Positions 29,309 through 38,420 of a DNA stretch of 64,000 nt are shown here, piece after piece. Position 1 is the first letter of the stretch. Every line of letters starts with the position of its first letter. Made by a program: the position numbers and the translations under genes. The DNA comes from Rhynchopus euleeides (taxonomy: Eukaryota; Euglenozoa; Diplonemea; Diplonemida; Diplonemidae): NCBI GenBank assembly GCA_963210315.1, contig OY723270.1, positions 1,550,001-1,614,000 of the forward strand, in the 5' to 3' direction. The notes under the pieces were generated by a model. The model made no database searches. It was not told the DNA's origin and saw only the letters and a list, made by a program, of their open reading frames with translations.

Positions 29309-31762
29309 ATGGGCATGCAGGTCAACATCCCTGTCATTGCGGTCATCATGATCGCTACCCTTGCGAGCACCTCGTCTTCGATGGCAGGCGGGCTGATCCT
29401 CTACTTCCAGGGGCTGGAGTCGCTGGAGGCTTCGATGGCGGAGACGAGCAAGAGCGAGGTCGAAGGCCTCCGTTCGGAGGTGCTGAAGCAGATCTCTTTC
29501 GCCGAAACCACCATCGACATGCTGAAGAAGTTTGTCTTCTCCCACGAGCGCATCAAGGGGAGCGATTCGAACGATTGGACAGACGCCGTCCGATCCTTCG
29601 GGTTCGCCCAGGTTGCGGCATCCGAGGCGCTGGGTGTGGGAGGCATTATCGCGCTGGGGGTGCCACAGAACCCGCTGAACAGATCCGCCTTCGGGGTGTT
29701 CCTGTGGGGGGAAAAGCACAAAGACGGGTCAAACCCGCGCAACACGGCCTGGTACAACGACCAGCTGCCTCCGGAGAACTTCGTCGTGGCAAACAACTCC
29801 GTGCAGGCCATGCTGGTTCCCCTGCACCCCCTGCAGCCTGAGACGGGCTACCTCGGGCCCTACTTGGTTTCGCTCGACTTCAAGAAGCGCTTCGTCGACC
29901 TGTCGAAGCACGACCCGCGGGACGGCCCCTGGGAGGTGCCCGAGGAGGCGGGCACGGCTGTGCCCCCCGTGGCTGGATCCGTGATGTCCAGCTGGCTGTC
30001 CCCACAGGAGTGGGTCGCGTCTGACGGGTTCATCCAGTCCTACACCAACCTCGATGCATTCTTCCCCCCCCCGCCCCCACCGCACCCGTGGAGCACGTTC
30101 AAGGCTGTGGCCCTGTCGGTCACCTTTAAGTATCAGACCTTTCAGCCGGCATTCGACACTTACAAGGCTGCCCGCCCCGACACAACAGCGATGCTGGTGA
30201 ACAGGCGCACCGGTCTTGTCTATGCATCGACTGCAGGAGGCATGGTTCCCGACTGGTGCCAGTCGGATTCGGGTGCCGCAGATGCGGTGCGCACGGTGGG
30301 CTGCGCGCTGCGGGTGACCGATCTGTCGGCAGCTGCCCAGGATGCGTTCCGTGCCACCGCCACCCAGCCAATGGGGTCCTTTGTGAAGCAGTCTCTCGGC
30401 GGGGAGGACCACTTCCTGCGGCGCGAGGATGCAAACCACTTGGGCCTGGAGATGGTGTGGCTGCGCCCCACATCGAGCGTGGAGGGCAAGGTGCAGGAGG
30501 CGCTGGTCTTGCTGATTATCTTCACGGTGATGGTGCTTGCCTTCGACCTGGCGATGTCGACACTTGAGGTGGTGTTCATCGCGATGCCGATGCGGCAGCT
30601 GTCTTCCGCCATTGCTGCCGTTGGCGATATGGAAACCGAGGCTGCAGCACAGTCCGTTGCGCGCTACGAATCCTCCTGTGTCATGGTGTCAGAGATGCGG
30701 CGTCTGATGAACGGGATGACGAAGACTGTGCATCGTCTGGAGGAGTTCAAAGCCTTCATGCCGGATTCAATCCTGGCGCAGGACTCCAGCGAACCCGAAA
30801 CCTCCCAGAGCGAGAGTGCATCGAAAGTGTCACGTCAACAGTCGAGCATCGGAGCCTCGAGCCGCACGTCCGCCATGACGGAGGGTACGGTCCACGCTGC
30901 GAAGCAACAGGCCCTGACACTGCATCTGCACATGAAGCCCGTGACCCTGCTTCTGGTGAATGTGGTTGCGTGGTGGAAGACGGTGGAGATGGGTGACCTG
31001 CTGAACAACCACTCAAGCTTGGTGGGGGGCATCATGACGACGATATCCGCAAGCAGCGGCGTGCTCGACAGCTTCTCGGGTGACCGCTTCCTGGCGGGTT
31101 ACAACACGGCAAAGAACAAGCACGACCACGTAGCTCGCGCAATGGGCACAGCCTGTGAGCTCAGAGAGACGTTGGAGGGTGTGAACCTCTCTTCTGCTGT
31201 CGCGACGGGGAAGGCACATGTCGGCAACTCCGGGACAAAGCAAATTCGCCGCTTCAGCATCTTGGCACCTATCGTTCCGTGGGTTGTGGAACTGGAAGCC
31301 TTTGGCAAGGGACAGGACTACCTCTGCGTGACGGATGACGCCACATCGAACCGCATCGAGTCGGCTTTCAACTGCCGCATCGTCGATGCGATTGCGTCGC
31401 ACAAGCGCGGTGTCGTGGCACCTGTGGTGGAGGTGGTGTCCCGCATCGAAGTGCAGGCCGCCGAGTGGATGTACGAGCTGGAGCAGGCCGAGAACGACAC
31501 GAAATATGATACATACCTCCGTACGATGTCCCTCTTCATCATCTTCCAGAGGTGGGACCTCGCAAAGACGGTCACTTCCGAAAGCGATGAACTCATCCAG
31601 CGCCTTCCGAAAGTGTTGGGGGTCGCCCTCCAGAATCGTGAGTTCAAGCCGCTGGACCGCCGCTTCGAGCGCACGGATCGTGACGTGTCGGGCTACCAAG
31701 CAGCTAGCGAGAGGTACCGCAAGCAGGCGGCTTTGAAACGTGTGAAGGACACTGTCCTGTGA
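29309..31762 (+). CDS. Two-pass membrane protein with degenerate class III nucleotidyl cyclase domain
   Basis: 817 codons from MGMQVNIP; the frame is open upstream to 29156 but the added residues are low-information. Residues 4-32 form a first membrane segment, about 33-394 an ectodomain, and 398-425 a second membrane segment (ALVLLIIFTVMVLAFDLAM). A HAMP-like linker follows (MPMRQLSSAIAAVGDMETEA), then EEFKAFMPDSIL at about 475-485, and a cyclase-like domain at about 530-700 with LLLVNVVAWW and FSGDRFLAGYNTAKNK. The GD pair is kept, but the first metal-binding Asp expected after the LLLVN strand is absent, so catalysis is doubtful. Kinetoplastids have many such sensor-type cyclase relatives. 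A signalling role at a membrane is inferred. The C-terminal helices (about 700-817) are unrecognised. Confidence 0.8.
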   Translation: MGMQVNIPVIAVIMIATLASTSSSMAGGLILYFQGLESLEASMAETSKSEVEGLRSEVLKQISFAETTIDMLKKFVFSHERIKGSDSNDWTDAVRSFGFAQVAASEALGVGGIIALGVPQNPLNRSAFGVFLWGEKHKDGSNPRNTAWYNDQLPPENFVVANNSVQAMLVPLHPLQPETGYLGPYLVSLDFKKRFVDLSKHDPRDGPWEVPEEAGTAVPPVAGSVMSSWLSPQEWVASDGFIQSYTNLDAFFPPPPPPHPWSTFKAVALSVTFKYQTFQPAFDTYKAARPDTTAMLVNRRTGLVYASTAGGMVPDWCQSDSGAADAVRTVGCALRVTDLSAAAQDAFRATATQPMGSFVKQSLGGEDHFLRREDANHLGLEMVWLRPTSSVEGKVQEALVLLIIFTVMVLAFDLAMSTLEVVFIAMPMRQLSSAIAAVGDMETEAAAQSVARYESSCVMVSEMRRLMNGMTKTVHRLEEFKAFMPDSILAQDSSEPETSQSESASKVSRQQSSIGASSRTSAMTEGTVHAAKQQALTLHLHMKPVTLLLVNVVAWWKTVEMGDLLNNHSSLVGGIMTTISASSGVLDSFSGDRFLAGYNTAKNKHDHVARAMGTACELRETLEGVNLSSAVATGKAHVGNSGTKQIRRFSILAPIVPWVVELEAFGKGQDYLCVTDDATSNRIESAFNCRIVDAIASHKRGVVAPVVEVVSRIEVQAAEWMYELEQAENDTKYDTYLRTMSLFIIFQRWDLAKTVTSESDELIQRLPKVLGVALQNREFKPLDRRFERTDRDVSGYQAASERYRKQAALKRVKDTVL

Positions 31763-32616
31763 CACGATGTTGTTTAGTTGTGCGCTCAACGAATAGTGCC
31801 CGGACAGCTGTCTTTTTTTTTATACCATCCAAAACACAGCGCAGCATTGTGTATAGGAGGAAATACGATACTAGAAAGGACTGGCGTCATCACCTCTGTC
31901 ATGTTTCCCTTTCTTCGTGCTCCACCACACCTTCTGTACTTCAGACAACACAAACACACAATAGCTGGTCGTGAGATTTGTGCAGAGGAGTGGTGGAAGC
32001 GGTCAACAAAACATTTTTCTTCGTTCCATTTTTGTGTTTCGATAGCGCCAAGTAAGATATCGACAGAAGGACGTCTAGGGGGGGTGACGATTCTTCCCGA
32101 TTTTCCAGAAAAATAAAAAAAAATCGGGGGGAAAAACGCTGAAAAAAGGCGAAAAAAGAGTATGGGGAGTTGGGTCCAGTTTAGCAAAGTTCGTGTATTT
32201 TTCGGGTGTTTTTTTGAATGGGACACCCGAAGAACCCGATGATATGTGAATGACAAGGGAGGAACACCCACCCGCAGGCAGCAGGAGCAGAGCCGGCGGA
32301 TGATGGAGACGCTCCTGAAGAGCGTCAAGGGGTGGGCAGTGGTGCCACTGGTGGAGGGCAAGGGGGTACACGGGGCACACGATGTCGTGCGGCATCGCAA
32401 ATGTCCGCGACCCCTGATCAGGGGTGTGTGATGACGCTGCGCCAGTCAAGGGCCGCGTCAAACACAAACCAATGCCAAGAACATTCCGTCCCACAACTTC
32501 TTATGCTGCAGGCGACAGTCCGGCAGGGAGACGGACGCACAGTGGTGTGGGTGGACGGCGCCCGAGGCAGGTGGTAGAGGATGGTGCGGGATACCCAGCG
32601 CACACAAAAGTGATGG
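31763..32616. other. 3' flank of the cyclase-like gene
   Basis: Holds the second copy of the 190-bp dispersed repeat (31825-32015), then AT-richer DNA with A and T runs near 32100-32220. No further gene is seen. Confidence 0.5.
31825..32015 (+). repeat. Dispersed repeat of about 190 bp, copy 2
   Basis: Matches 8081-8270 at roughly 85-90 percent, same orientation, starting 60 bp after the stop codon of the cyclase-like gene. Confidence 0.65.
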
Positions 32617-33830
32617 GCAGATCCGCGACCTGCCCCAATGACATAGGGGAGATCCGGGTAGATCAGCCAAGAGCCCCAATGACATGGGGGAGATCGGGAC
32701 AGATCAACCAAGTGCTCCAATGATATGGGGGAGATCGGGACAGATCAGCCAAGTGCCCCAATGATATGGGGGATATCGGGACAGATCAGCCAAGTGCCCC
32801 AATGATATGGGGGAGATCGGGACAGATCAGCCAAGTGCTCCAATGATATGGGGGATATCGGGACAGATCAACCAAGAGCCCCAATGATATGGGGGAGATC
32901 GGGACAGATCAACCAAGAGCCCCAATGATATGGGGGAGATCGGGACAGATCAGCCAAGTGCCCCAATGATATGGGGGAGATCGGGACAGATCAGCCAAGT
33001 GCTCCAATGATATGGGGGATATCGGGACAGATCAACCAAGAGCCCCAATGATATGGGGGAGATCGGGACAGATCAGCCAAGTGCTTCAATGATATGGGGG
33101 ATATCGGGACAGATCAACCAAGAGCCCCAATGATATGGGGGAGATCGGGACAGATCAGCCAAGTGCTCCAATGATATGGGGGAGATCGCGACAGATCAAC
33201 CAAGTGCCCCAATGACATGGGGGAGATCGGGGCAGATCAGCCAAGTGCCCCAATGATATGGGGGAGATCGGGACAGACCAGCCAAGTGCTCCAATAAAAC
33301 GGGGGAGATCGGGGCAGATCAGCCAAGTGCTCCAATAGTTTGGGGGAGATCGGGACAGATCAGCCAAGTGCTCCAATAAAACGGGGGAGATCGGGGCAGA
33401 TCAGCCAAGTGCCCCAATAGTTTGGGGGAGATCGGGACAGATCAACCAAGTACCCCAATGACATGGGGGAGATCGGGACAGATCAGCCAAGTGCTCCAAT
33501 GATATGGGGGAGATCGGGACAGATCAACCAAGAGCCCCAATGATATGGGGGAGATCGGGACAGATCAGCCAAGTGCCCCAATGATATGGGGGAGATCGGG
33601 ACAGATCAACCAAGTGCCCCAATGATATGGGGGAGATCGGGACAGACCAGCCAAGTGCTCCAATAAAACGGGGGAGATCGGGACAGATCAGCCAAGTGCT
33701 CCAATAGTTTGGGGGAGATCGGGACAGATCAGCCAAGTGCTCCAATAAAACGGGGGAGATCGGGGCAGATCAGCCAAGTGCCCCAATAGTTTGGGGGAGA
33801 TCGGGACAGATCAACCAAGTACCATTGGGT
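32617..33830 (+). repeat. 41-bp tandem array (GGGGGAGATCGGGACAGATC)
   Basis: About 29 copies of a 41-bp unit containing GGGGGAGATCGGGACAGATC and CCAAGTGC(C/T)CCAAT. The last third carries a variant with ATAAAAC or ATAGTTT in place of ATGATAT, arranged in a higher-order pattern. Since 41 is not a multiple of 3, the ORFs that cross it are chance. Confidence 0.95.
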
Positions 33831-33849
33831 CGGGGGGTAAATTCATTTG

Positions 33850-35155
33850 TTTTCGAAGGAATTCTTGGGTTTTGAGCTTGTTTTGGGCAATTAAACGCGT
33901 CACTCAGTTTTCTGCCTGGGCAGCCCTTCCTGATAGGCGTACCTGTACTGAGAATGACCGCCTGTGAGAGAGTCCTCTTGTACTGAGAAAGTCTTCCTGG
34001 ACTGAGAGGAGTGCTGTGCTGCGAGGAGTCCTGTCCTGAGAAGGTCCTCCTGTACTGAGAGGAGTCCTGTACTACGCAGAAAACCCGGTTTTTTGGCCAT
34101 TTTTGGCCTTTTCGCTGGTTGGAGGAGGAAATCTTGCAAATGCTATGTGACTTCTGGGGGGGGCAGATTCTCGGTTTTTCAGGAGTCCTGTACTGAGAAG
34201 GTCCTCCTGGACTGTAAGGAGTCCTGTCCTGAGAGGAGTCCCGTACTGAGAAAGTCCTCCTGTACTAAGAGGAGTGCTGTCCTGAGAAAGTCCTCCTGTA
34301 CTGAGAGGAGTCCTGTACTGAGAAGGTCCTCCTGTACTGTAAGGAGTCCTGTACTGAGAGGAGTCCCGTACTGAGAAAGTCCTCCTGTACTGAGAGGAGT
34401 CCTGTACTGAGTAAGTCCTCCTGTACTAAGAGGAGTGCTGTCCTGAGAGGAGTCCTGTACTGAGAAGGTCCTCCTGGACTGTAAGGAGTCCTGTCCTGAG
34501 AGGAGTCCCGTACTGAGAAAGTCCTCCTGTACTGAGAGGAGTCCTGTCCTGAGAGGAGTCCTGTACTACGCAGAAAAACCGGTTTTTTGGCCATTTTTGG
34601 TCTTTTCGCTGGTTGGAGGAGGAAATCTTGCAAATGCTATGTGACTTCTGGGGGGGCAGATTCTCGGTTTTTCAGGAGTCCTGTACTGAGAAGGTCCCCC
34701 TGGACTGTAAGGAGTCCTGTCCTGAGAGGAGTCCCGTACTGAGAAAGTCCTCCTGTACTAAGAGGACTGCTGTCCTGAGAGGAGTCCTGTACTTAGAGGA
34801 GTCCTGTCCTGAGAAAGTCCTCCTGTACTAAGAGGAGTCCTGTACTGAGAAAGTCCTCCTGTCCTGAGAGGAGTCCTGAACTGAGAAGGCCCTCCTGTCC
34901 TGAGAGGAGTCCTGTCCTAAGAGGAGTCCTGTACTAAGAGGAGTGCTGTCCTGAGAGGAGTCCTGTACTGAGAAAGTCCTCCTGTCCTGAGAGGAGTCCT
35001 GTACTGAGAAGGTCCTCCTGTCCTAAGAGGAGTCCTGTACTGAGAAAGTCCTCCTGTCCTGAGAGGAGTCCTGGACTGAGAATGACCTCATGGAGTGGTA
35101 GAATAGTTAGCAACGTGGAGCGAGGGGGCGGGGAAATCTTTAATGACCTTCCCCC
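33850..35155 (+). repeat. GAGGAGTCC minisatellite element, copy 1
   Basis: Unique left end (TTCGAAGGAATTCTTGGG to TTCCTGATAGGCGTACC), then alternating 17- and 19-bp units of GAGGAGTCCTGTACTGA and GAAAGTCCTCCTGTACTGA, then a unique right end (GAATGACCTCATGGAGTGG to GACCTTCCCCCAAATT). The same left end, array and right end recur at 40713-41452. A 110-bp internal tract (GGTTGGAGGAGGAAATCTTG) occurs twice here (34076-34190, 34570-34680) and once in the other copy. Not coding. Confidence 0.9.
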
Positions 35156-35872
35156 AAATTTACCCCCTCCACTGGGTGGTGGGGGGGTAATTTACCACCC
35201 CCTTTGCCTGGTAGGGGGGTAAATTACCCCCCCTACCTGGTAAGAGGGGGTAAATTTACCCCCCACCAGGCTAAGGGGGGTAAATTACCCCCCTGGCCCT
35301 CCCCAGCAAAGCGGGGGTAATTTGTTCCCGCTCTTACTGGGGGGGTAATTTACCCCCTCCCAGGCCAAAGGGGTAGTTGCCACCCCTTTACCCGTAGGGA
35401 GGGTAAATTTGCCCCCTTGTACTGGAGAGGGGGGTAATTTACCCCCCTACCCACCACCGGAGAAGGGGGTAAATTACCCCCCAGTAAGGGCGGGGGCAAT
35501 TTACCCCCCCTTGACTGGGGAGGGCCAGGGGGGTAATTTACCCCCTCCCCGGGCAAAGGGGGTGGCACATATTACCCCCCTTTGCCTGGAAGGAGGGGTA
35601 AATTACCCCCTAGTTACCCCCACTACCCAGTCAGAAGGGGGGTAATTTACCCCCTCTTTGCCGCCAGGGGAGGGTAATTGGCTGTGAGGTAGGCACCACA
35701 CACCCCACCGCATGCATGTGACAGGTCCAATCATGCCGAAGGAAGTGCCCGAGGGCCTGGGTGATGCCAGGGTAGGTCACCCACAGGCCCTGGGCGCCCT
35801 CTCACCCCCCTATGGCCTACCAAAAAAACCGGCCACCCCAGAACATGGTAATTTACCCCCCCCCCCCCCCCC
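35156..35872 (+). repeat. Palindromic GGTAAATTTACC array, copy 1
   Basis: Dozens of short inverted repeats of the form GGGGGTAAATTACCCCC spaced by 10-25 bp (35156-35690), then about 170 bp of unique tail ending in poly-C. The whole is about 97 percent identical to 50323-51030. Lines such as NLPPPRAKG in several frames are translations of the repeat, not proteins. Confidence 0.9.
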
Positions 35873-35873
35873 T

Positions 35874-36769
35874 TAGGCATAGCTTCCGATAAGCGGGGGT
35901 CGGGGGTCGGGGGTCGGGAGGGGGGGTCGGAGGGGGTCGCCTTACTATTTCCTAAGGAATGTGGCCTGAATGGGGACCACCAATAAGGGGTGTTAATAGG
36001 CACCCCATGTCAAAAATGACCCCACTGCGATCCGCACAAACTCCAAACATTCAAAAGAACGGGTTTTTGAAAAACCCGAGGAGGGGGTCGGGAGGGTCCC
36101 GCTGGGTGGGTGGGTGGGATGGTGTGCCTCCCAGCCACGTCCTCCCATGACAGTACCTGGACCAGACCCATGTTTCGTCGTTGAAGCTTGGTCCGAAGAC
36201 CCACGAAATGACCCCACTACGATCCGCACAAACTCCAAATAGTCCAAAGAACGGGGTTTTGAAAACCCCGTGTGGGGGGTCGGGAGGGGGGCCGACCCCC
36301 CCATATTCCAACCCCTAGTTTCCGACCCCCATTCTACGACCCCCGAGAAAAAACGCGAAAATTCCGACCCGAGTTTGACCACAGTTTCAGACCCCCCATC
36401 TTCCGGATCCTGACCCCCCCAAGAATGGGGGGTCGGGATATAGCCCCGACCCCCTCCGACCCCCGAAAAATGGGGGGTCGGGAGGGGGTCGGGGGGTCGG
36501 GGGTCGGATTCCGACCCCCGAGGTTCCGACCCCCCCTTTTCTCAAGGAACCACATCCGCATTTCAGAGGTGTTCTGTGGCACCTACACCAACAAAGTGAC
36601 CCCACTACGATCCGCACGGAGCCCAAACAACGCAGGAGAGGGGGGAACCGCGTTTCCTCGGGAAACCCCTGAGATTTTTTGGGAGGGGGGGGTAGTTTTG
36701 CTAAGGGGGGGTCGGGGGTCGGGGGTCGGAGGGGTCCAGGGGTCGGATTCTTATCGGAAGCTATGCCCT
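35874..36769 (+). mobile_element. TAGGCA-type inverted-repeat element, copy 2
   Basis: Bounded by TAGGCATAGCTTCCGATAAG and CTTATCGGAAGCTATGCC near 36768, with internal GGGGGTCGG subrepeats at both ends. It contains three modules of about 190 bp, each with the core TGACCCCACTACGATCCGCA or a close variant (36017, 36209, 36597). It is collinear, inverted, with 21310-22206. No coding potential is seen, so it is a non-autonomous element. Confidence 0.75.
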
Positions 36770-37002
36770 TAGGGGGGGTCATAAGCCCCCCTAAAAACGT
36801 ACGAAAACCAAAATTTTCAACATACCATCAGAACCGCCCTAATACCTGATCTGACCCGAAAATCCGACCCATACCCCCCCGGAAACTGTCTGGGGCCCAC
36901 TTGTGACACCTGATACGCACTTTTGTGATGATTTTTTGGGGTCCTAAAAAATGTACCTCAGTTTCGTACCTTGCCTTTGTACCTGAACCACTCCCGACCG
37001 CA

Positions 37003-37272
37003 TTATTTCGTTCTTTGCCTTTTCTGCGGTGGTTCTGGCTCAGGTGGCACGCATGTTGCCTTCCCCAGTGCCTCGGCAAGGTCTTTCTTGACCTGATTAG
37101 TGGGAATGTTGTGTTGTTGCGTCAGCAGAATGAGTTCAGCCACCTTCTGGGTGTAGTACTTCGATCGCATATGGGTCATTGTGAGTACTTCGTACGCCTG
37201 GGAGGCTGCATCGGCATTAGTAGGCAGCGTTGTAGATGCTTTTGCTTCGTCGATCTTAGCCTGTGAAGGCAC
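37003..37272 (-). CDS. Small helical ORF of the same element, possible second exon
   Basis: 89 codons, helical and Lys/Gln-rich (KYYTQKVAELILLTQQHNIP), ending in a basic cluster PPQKRQRTK like a nuclear localisation signal just inside the left TIR. It is downstream of and in line with the 241-codon ORF on the minus strand. It may be a second exon or a separate small protein; the sequence does not decide. Confidence 0.35.
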   Translation of the reverse strand: MPSQAKIDEAKASTTLPTNADAASQAYEVLTMTHMRSKYYTQKVAELILLTQQHNIPTNQVKKDLAEALGKATCVPPEPEPPQKRQRTK

Positions 37273-37431
37273 GATTGGGATATTGTACGCCCTGAGAGCC
37301 GAAGTGGCTGTGTAATGACTGTGTAATTTGCGCCCCGCAGGATATGCACACCACGCAGTCTCGACAACACGTATGAGAGTGTACCATGTGGGGACTCAAC
37401 AAGGTCATTGGATCGGCATCTGCCTGCCGAC

Positions 37432-38157
37432 TCAGCCCCCACACAGTGCGACCGCAAGGTCGCCGGATGTCTCAACGCCAGGGGAATACCCTCCCCTGGC
37501 GTTGTACAACCCTACTCTCAACCCTCGGGTCCTCTCCTGGAGGCGGTGGTGGCGGGCCCGCAACGCTTCGTACTTCCGGTACAGACTGAGGTAGTCTGCC
37601 CGGCTGACCCGCTCATTGCTTCCTAGATCATCTGCTGCTCTGGAGCTGCCATCACTCTCACTGCCCGTATCAGTTGGTGTGGGGGTAGGAGCAGGACGAG
37701 TGGGAGGAGTAGGAGTGCAGGTGACATCTTTCTTGGCTAGCAAGGAACGCCGCTTTTCCCGCACGTGCGTGCAGTTGATGCACCACTGCATATATCTGTC
37801 GTCACCACGTCCCACTCGCTCTCCTACGTACCCAGCCCGACGGAGCGCCCGAAATAATGTCGCCTCACCGATGTCGTGTGCCGTTTTCTTTTTACCCAGG
37901 TCTGCCACAACGCTCTCTGCCGAGACCCCGCACATCTCCCGTTTGGCGAGCGTCTTTCGAGCAAGGTACTCCTCTGCAGCAGCATCTGACACCTCTGCGA
38001 GGCCCTGGGCACGCGGCATGTGTTGCTCGGCGTGCTGAGTGAGCGTAGTGACACCCTTCCCTTGCAAAGAACGAAATAATGCGGTCGGGAGTGGTTCAGG
38101 TACAAAGGCAAGGTACGAAACTGAGGTACATTTTTTAGGACCCCAAAAAATCATCAC
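37432..38157 (-). CDS. Putative DNA-binding protein of the TAGGGGGGGTCA element
   Basis: 241 codons. The first 30 residues (MMIFWGPKKCTSVSYL and on) are encoded by the TIR itself and are therefore probably not authentic; an internal start is likely. The middle (EEYLARKTLAKREMCGVSAE, then LFRALRRAGYVGERVGRGD) looks like a helix-turn-helix or winged-helix segment, followed by CINC, a Thr/Pro linker and a charged helix (YLSLYRKYEALRARHHRLQE). It could be the DNA-binding half of a transposase; no catalytic domain is recognised. Confidence is limited by its small size. Confidence 0.45.
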   Translation of the reverse strand: MMIFWGPKKCTSVSYLAFVPEPLPTALFRSLQGKGVTTLTQHAEQHMPRAQGLAEVSDAAAEEYLARKTLAKREMCGVSAESVVADLGKKKTAHDIGEATLFRALRRAGYVGERVGRGDDRYMQWCINCTHVREKRRSLLAKKDVTCTPTPPTRPAPTPTPTDTGSESDGSSRAADDLGSNERVSRADYLSLYRKYEALRARHHRLQERTRGLRVGLYNARGGYSPGVETSGDLAVALCGG

Positions 38158-38301
38158 AAAAGTGCGTATCAGGTGTCACAAGTGGGCCCCAGACAGTTTC
38201 CGGGGGGGTATGGGTCGGATTTTCGGGTCAGATCAGGTATTAGGGCGGCTCTGATGGTATGTCGAAAATTTTGGTTTTGTACGGGCTTATGACCCCCCCT
38301 A

Positions 38302-38420
38302 CCCCCCCCCCCCCCTTGACCCGTAATTTACCCCCCCCCCTTATATTACCCCCCTTTTCCCAAAATTTCCGGTCAGGCGACCCAAAGGGGGGGGGGGGTA
38401 AATGACCACGAATAGGACTG
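38302..38420 (+). repeat. Poly-C and tract shared with 51018-51140
   Basis: Poly-C, TTGACCCGTAATTTACC, then TTCCGGTCAGGCGACCC and GACCACGAATAGGACTGAT. It is almost identical to 51018-51140, where it directly follows the tail of palindromic array copy 2. Here it is separated from array copy 1 by the two inverted-repeat elements at 35874-38301. Confidence 0.85.

Larger units (their letters stand above)
36770..38301 (-). mobile_element. TAGGGGGGGTCA-terminal transposon with 250-bp TIRs
   Basis: Ends are TAGGGGGGGTCATAAGCCC and GGGCTTATGACCCCCCCTA. The arms (36770-37020 and 38066-38301) are nearly identical after reverse complementing. About 1 kb of internal DNA holds minus-strand coding potential (38157-37432 and 37272-37003). 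The left end abuts the previous element and the right end lies against poly-C. The terminal 12 bp equal those of 22924-24075. Confidence 0.85.

Noticed and set aside
33155-33745. Minus-strand ORFs across the 41-bp array
   Set aside because: The period is not a multiple of three, so the frame rotates; the ORFs are repeat translations.
35350-35645. ORFs rich in Pro-Gly-Asn-Tyr over the palindromic arrays
   Set aside because: They are direct translations of the GGTAAATTTACCCCC units in several frames and occur identically in both copies.
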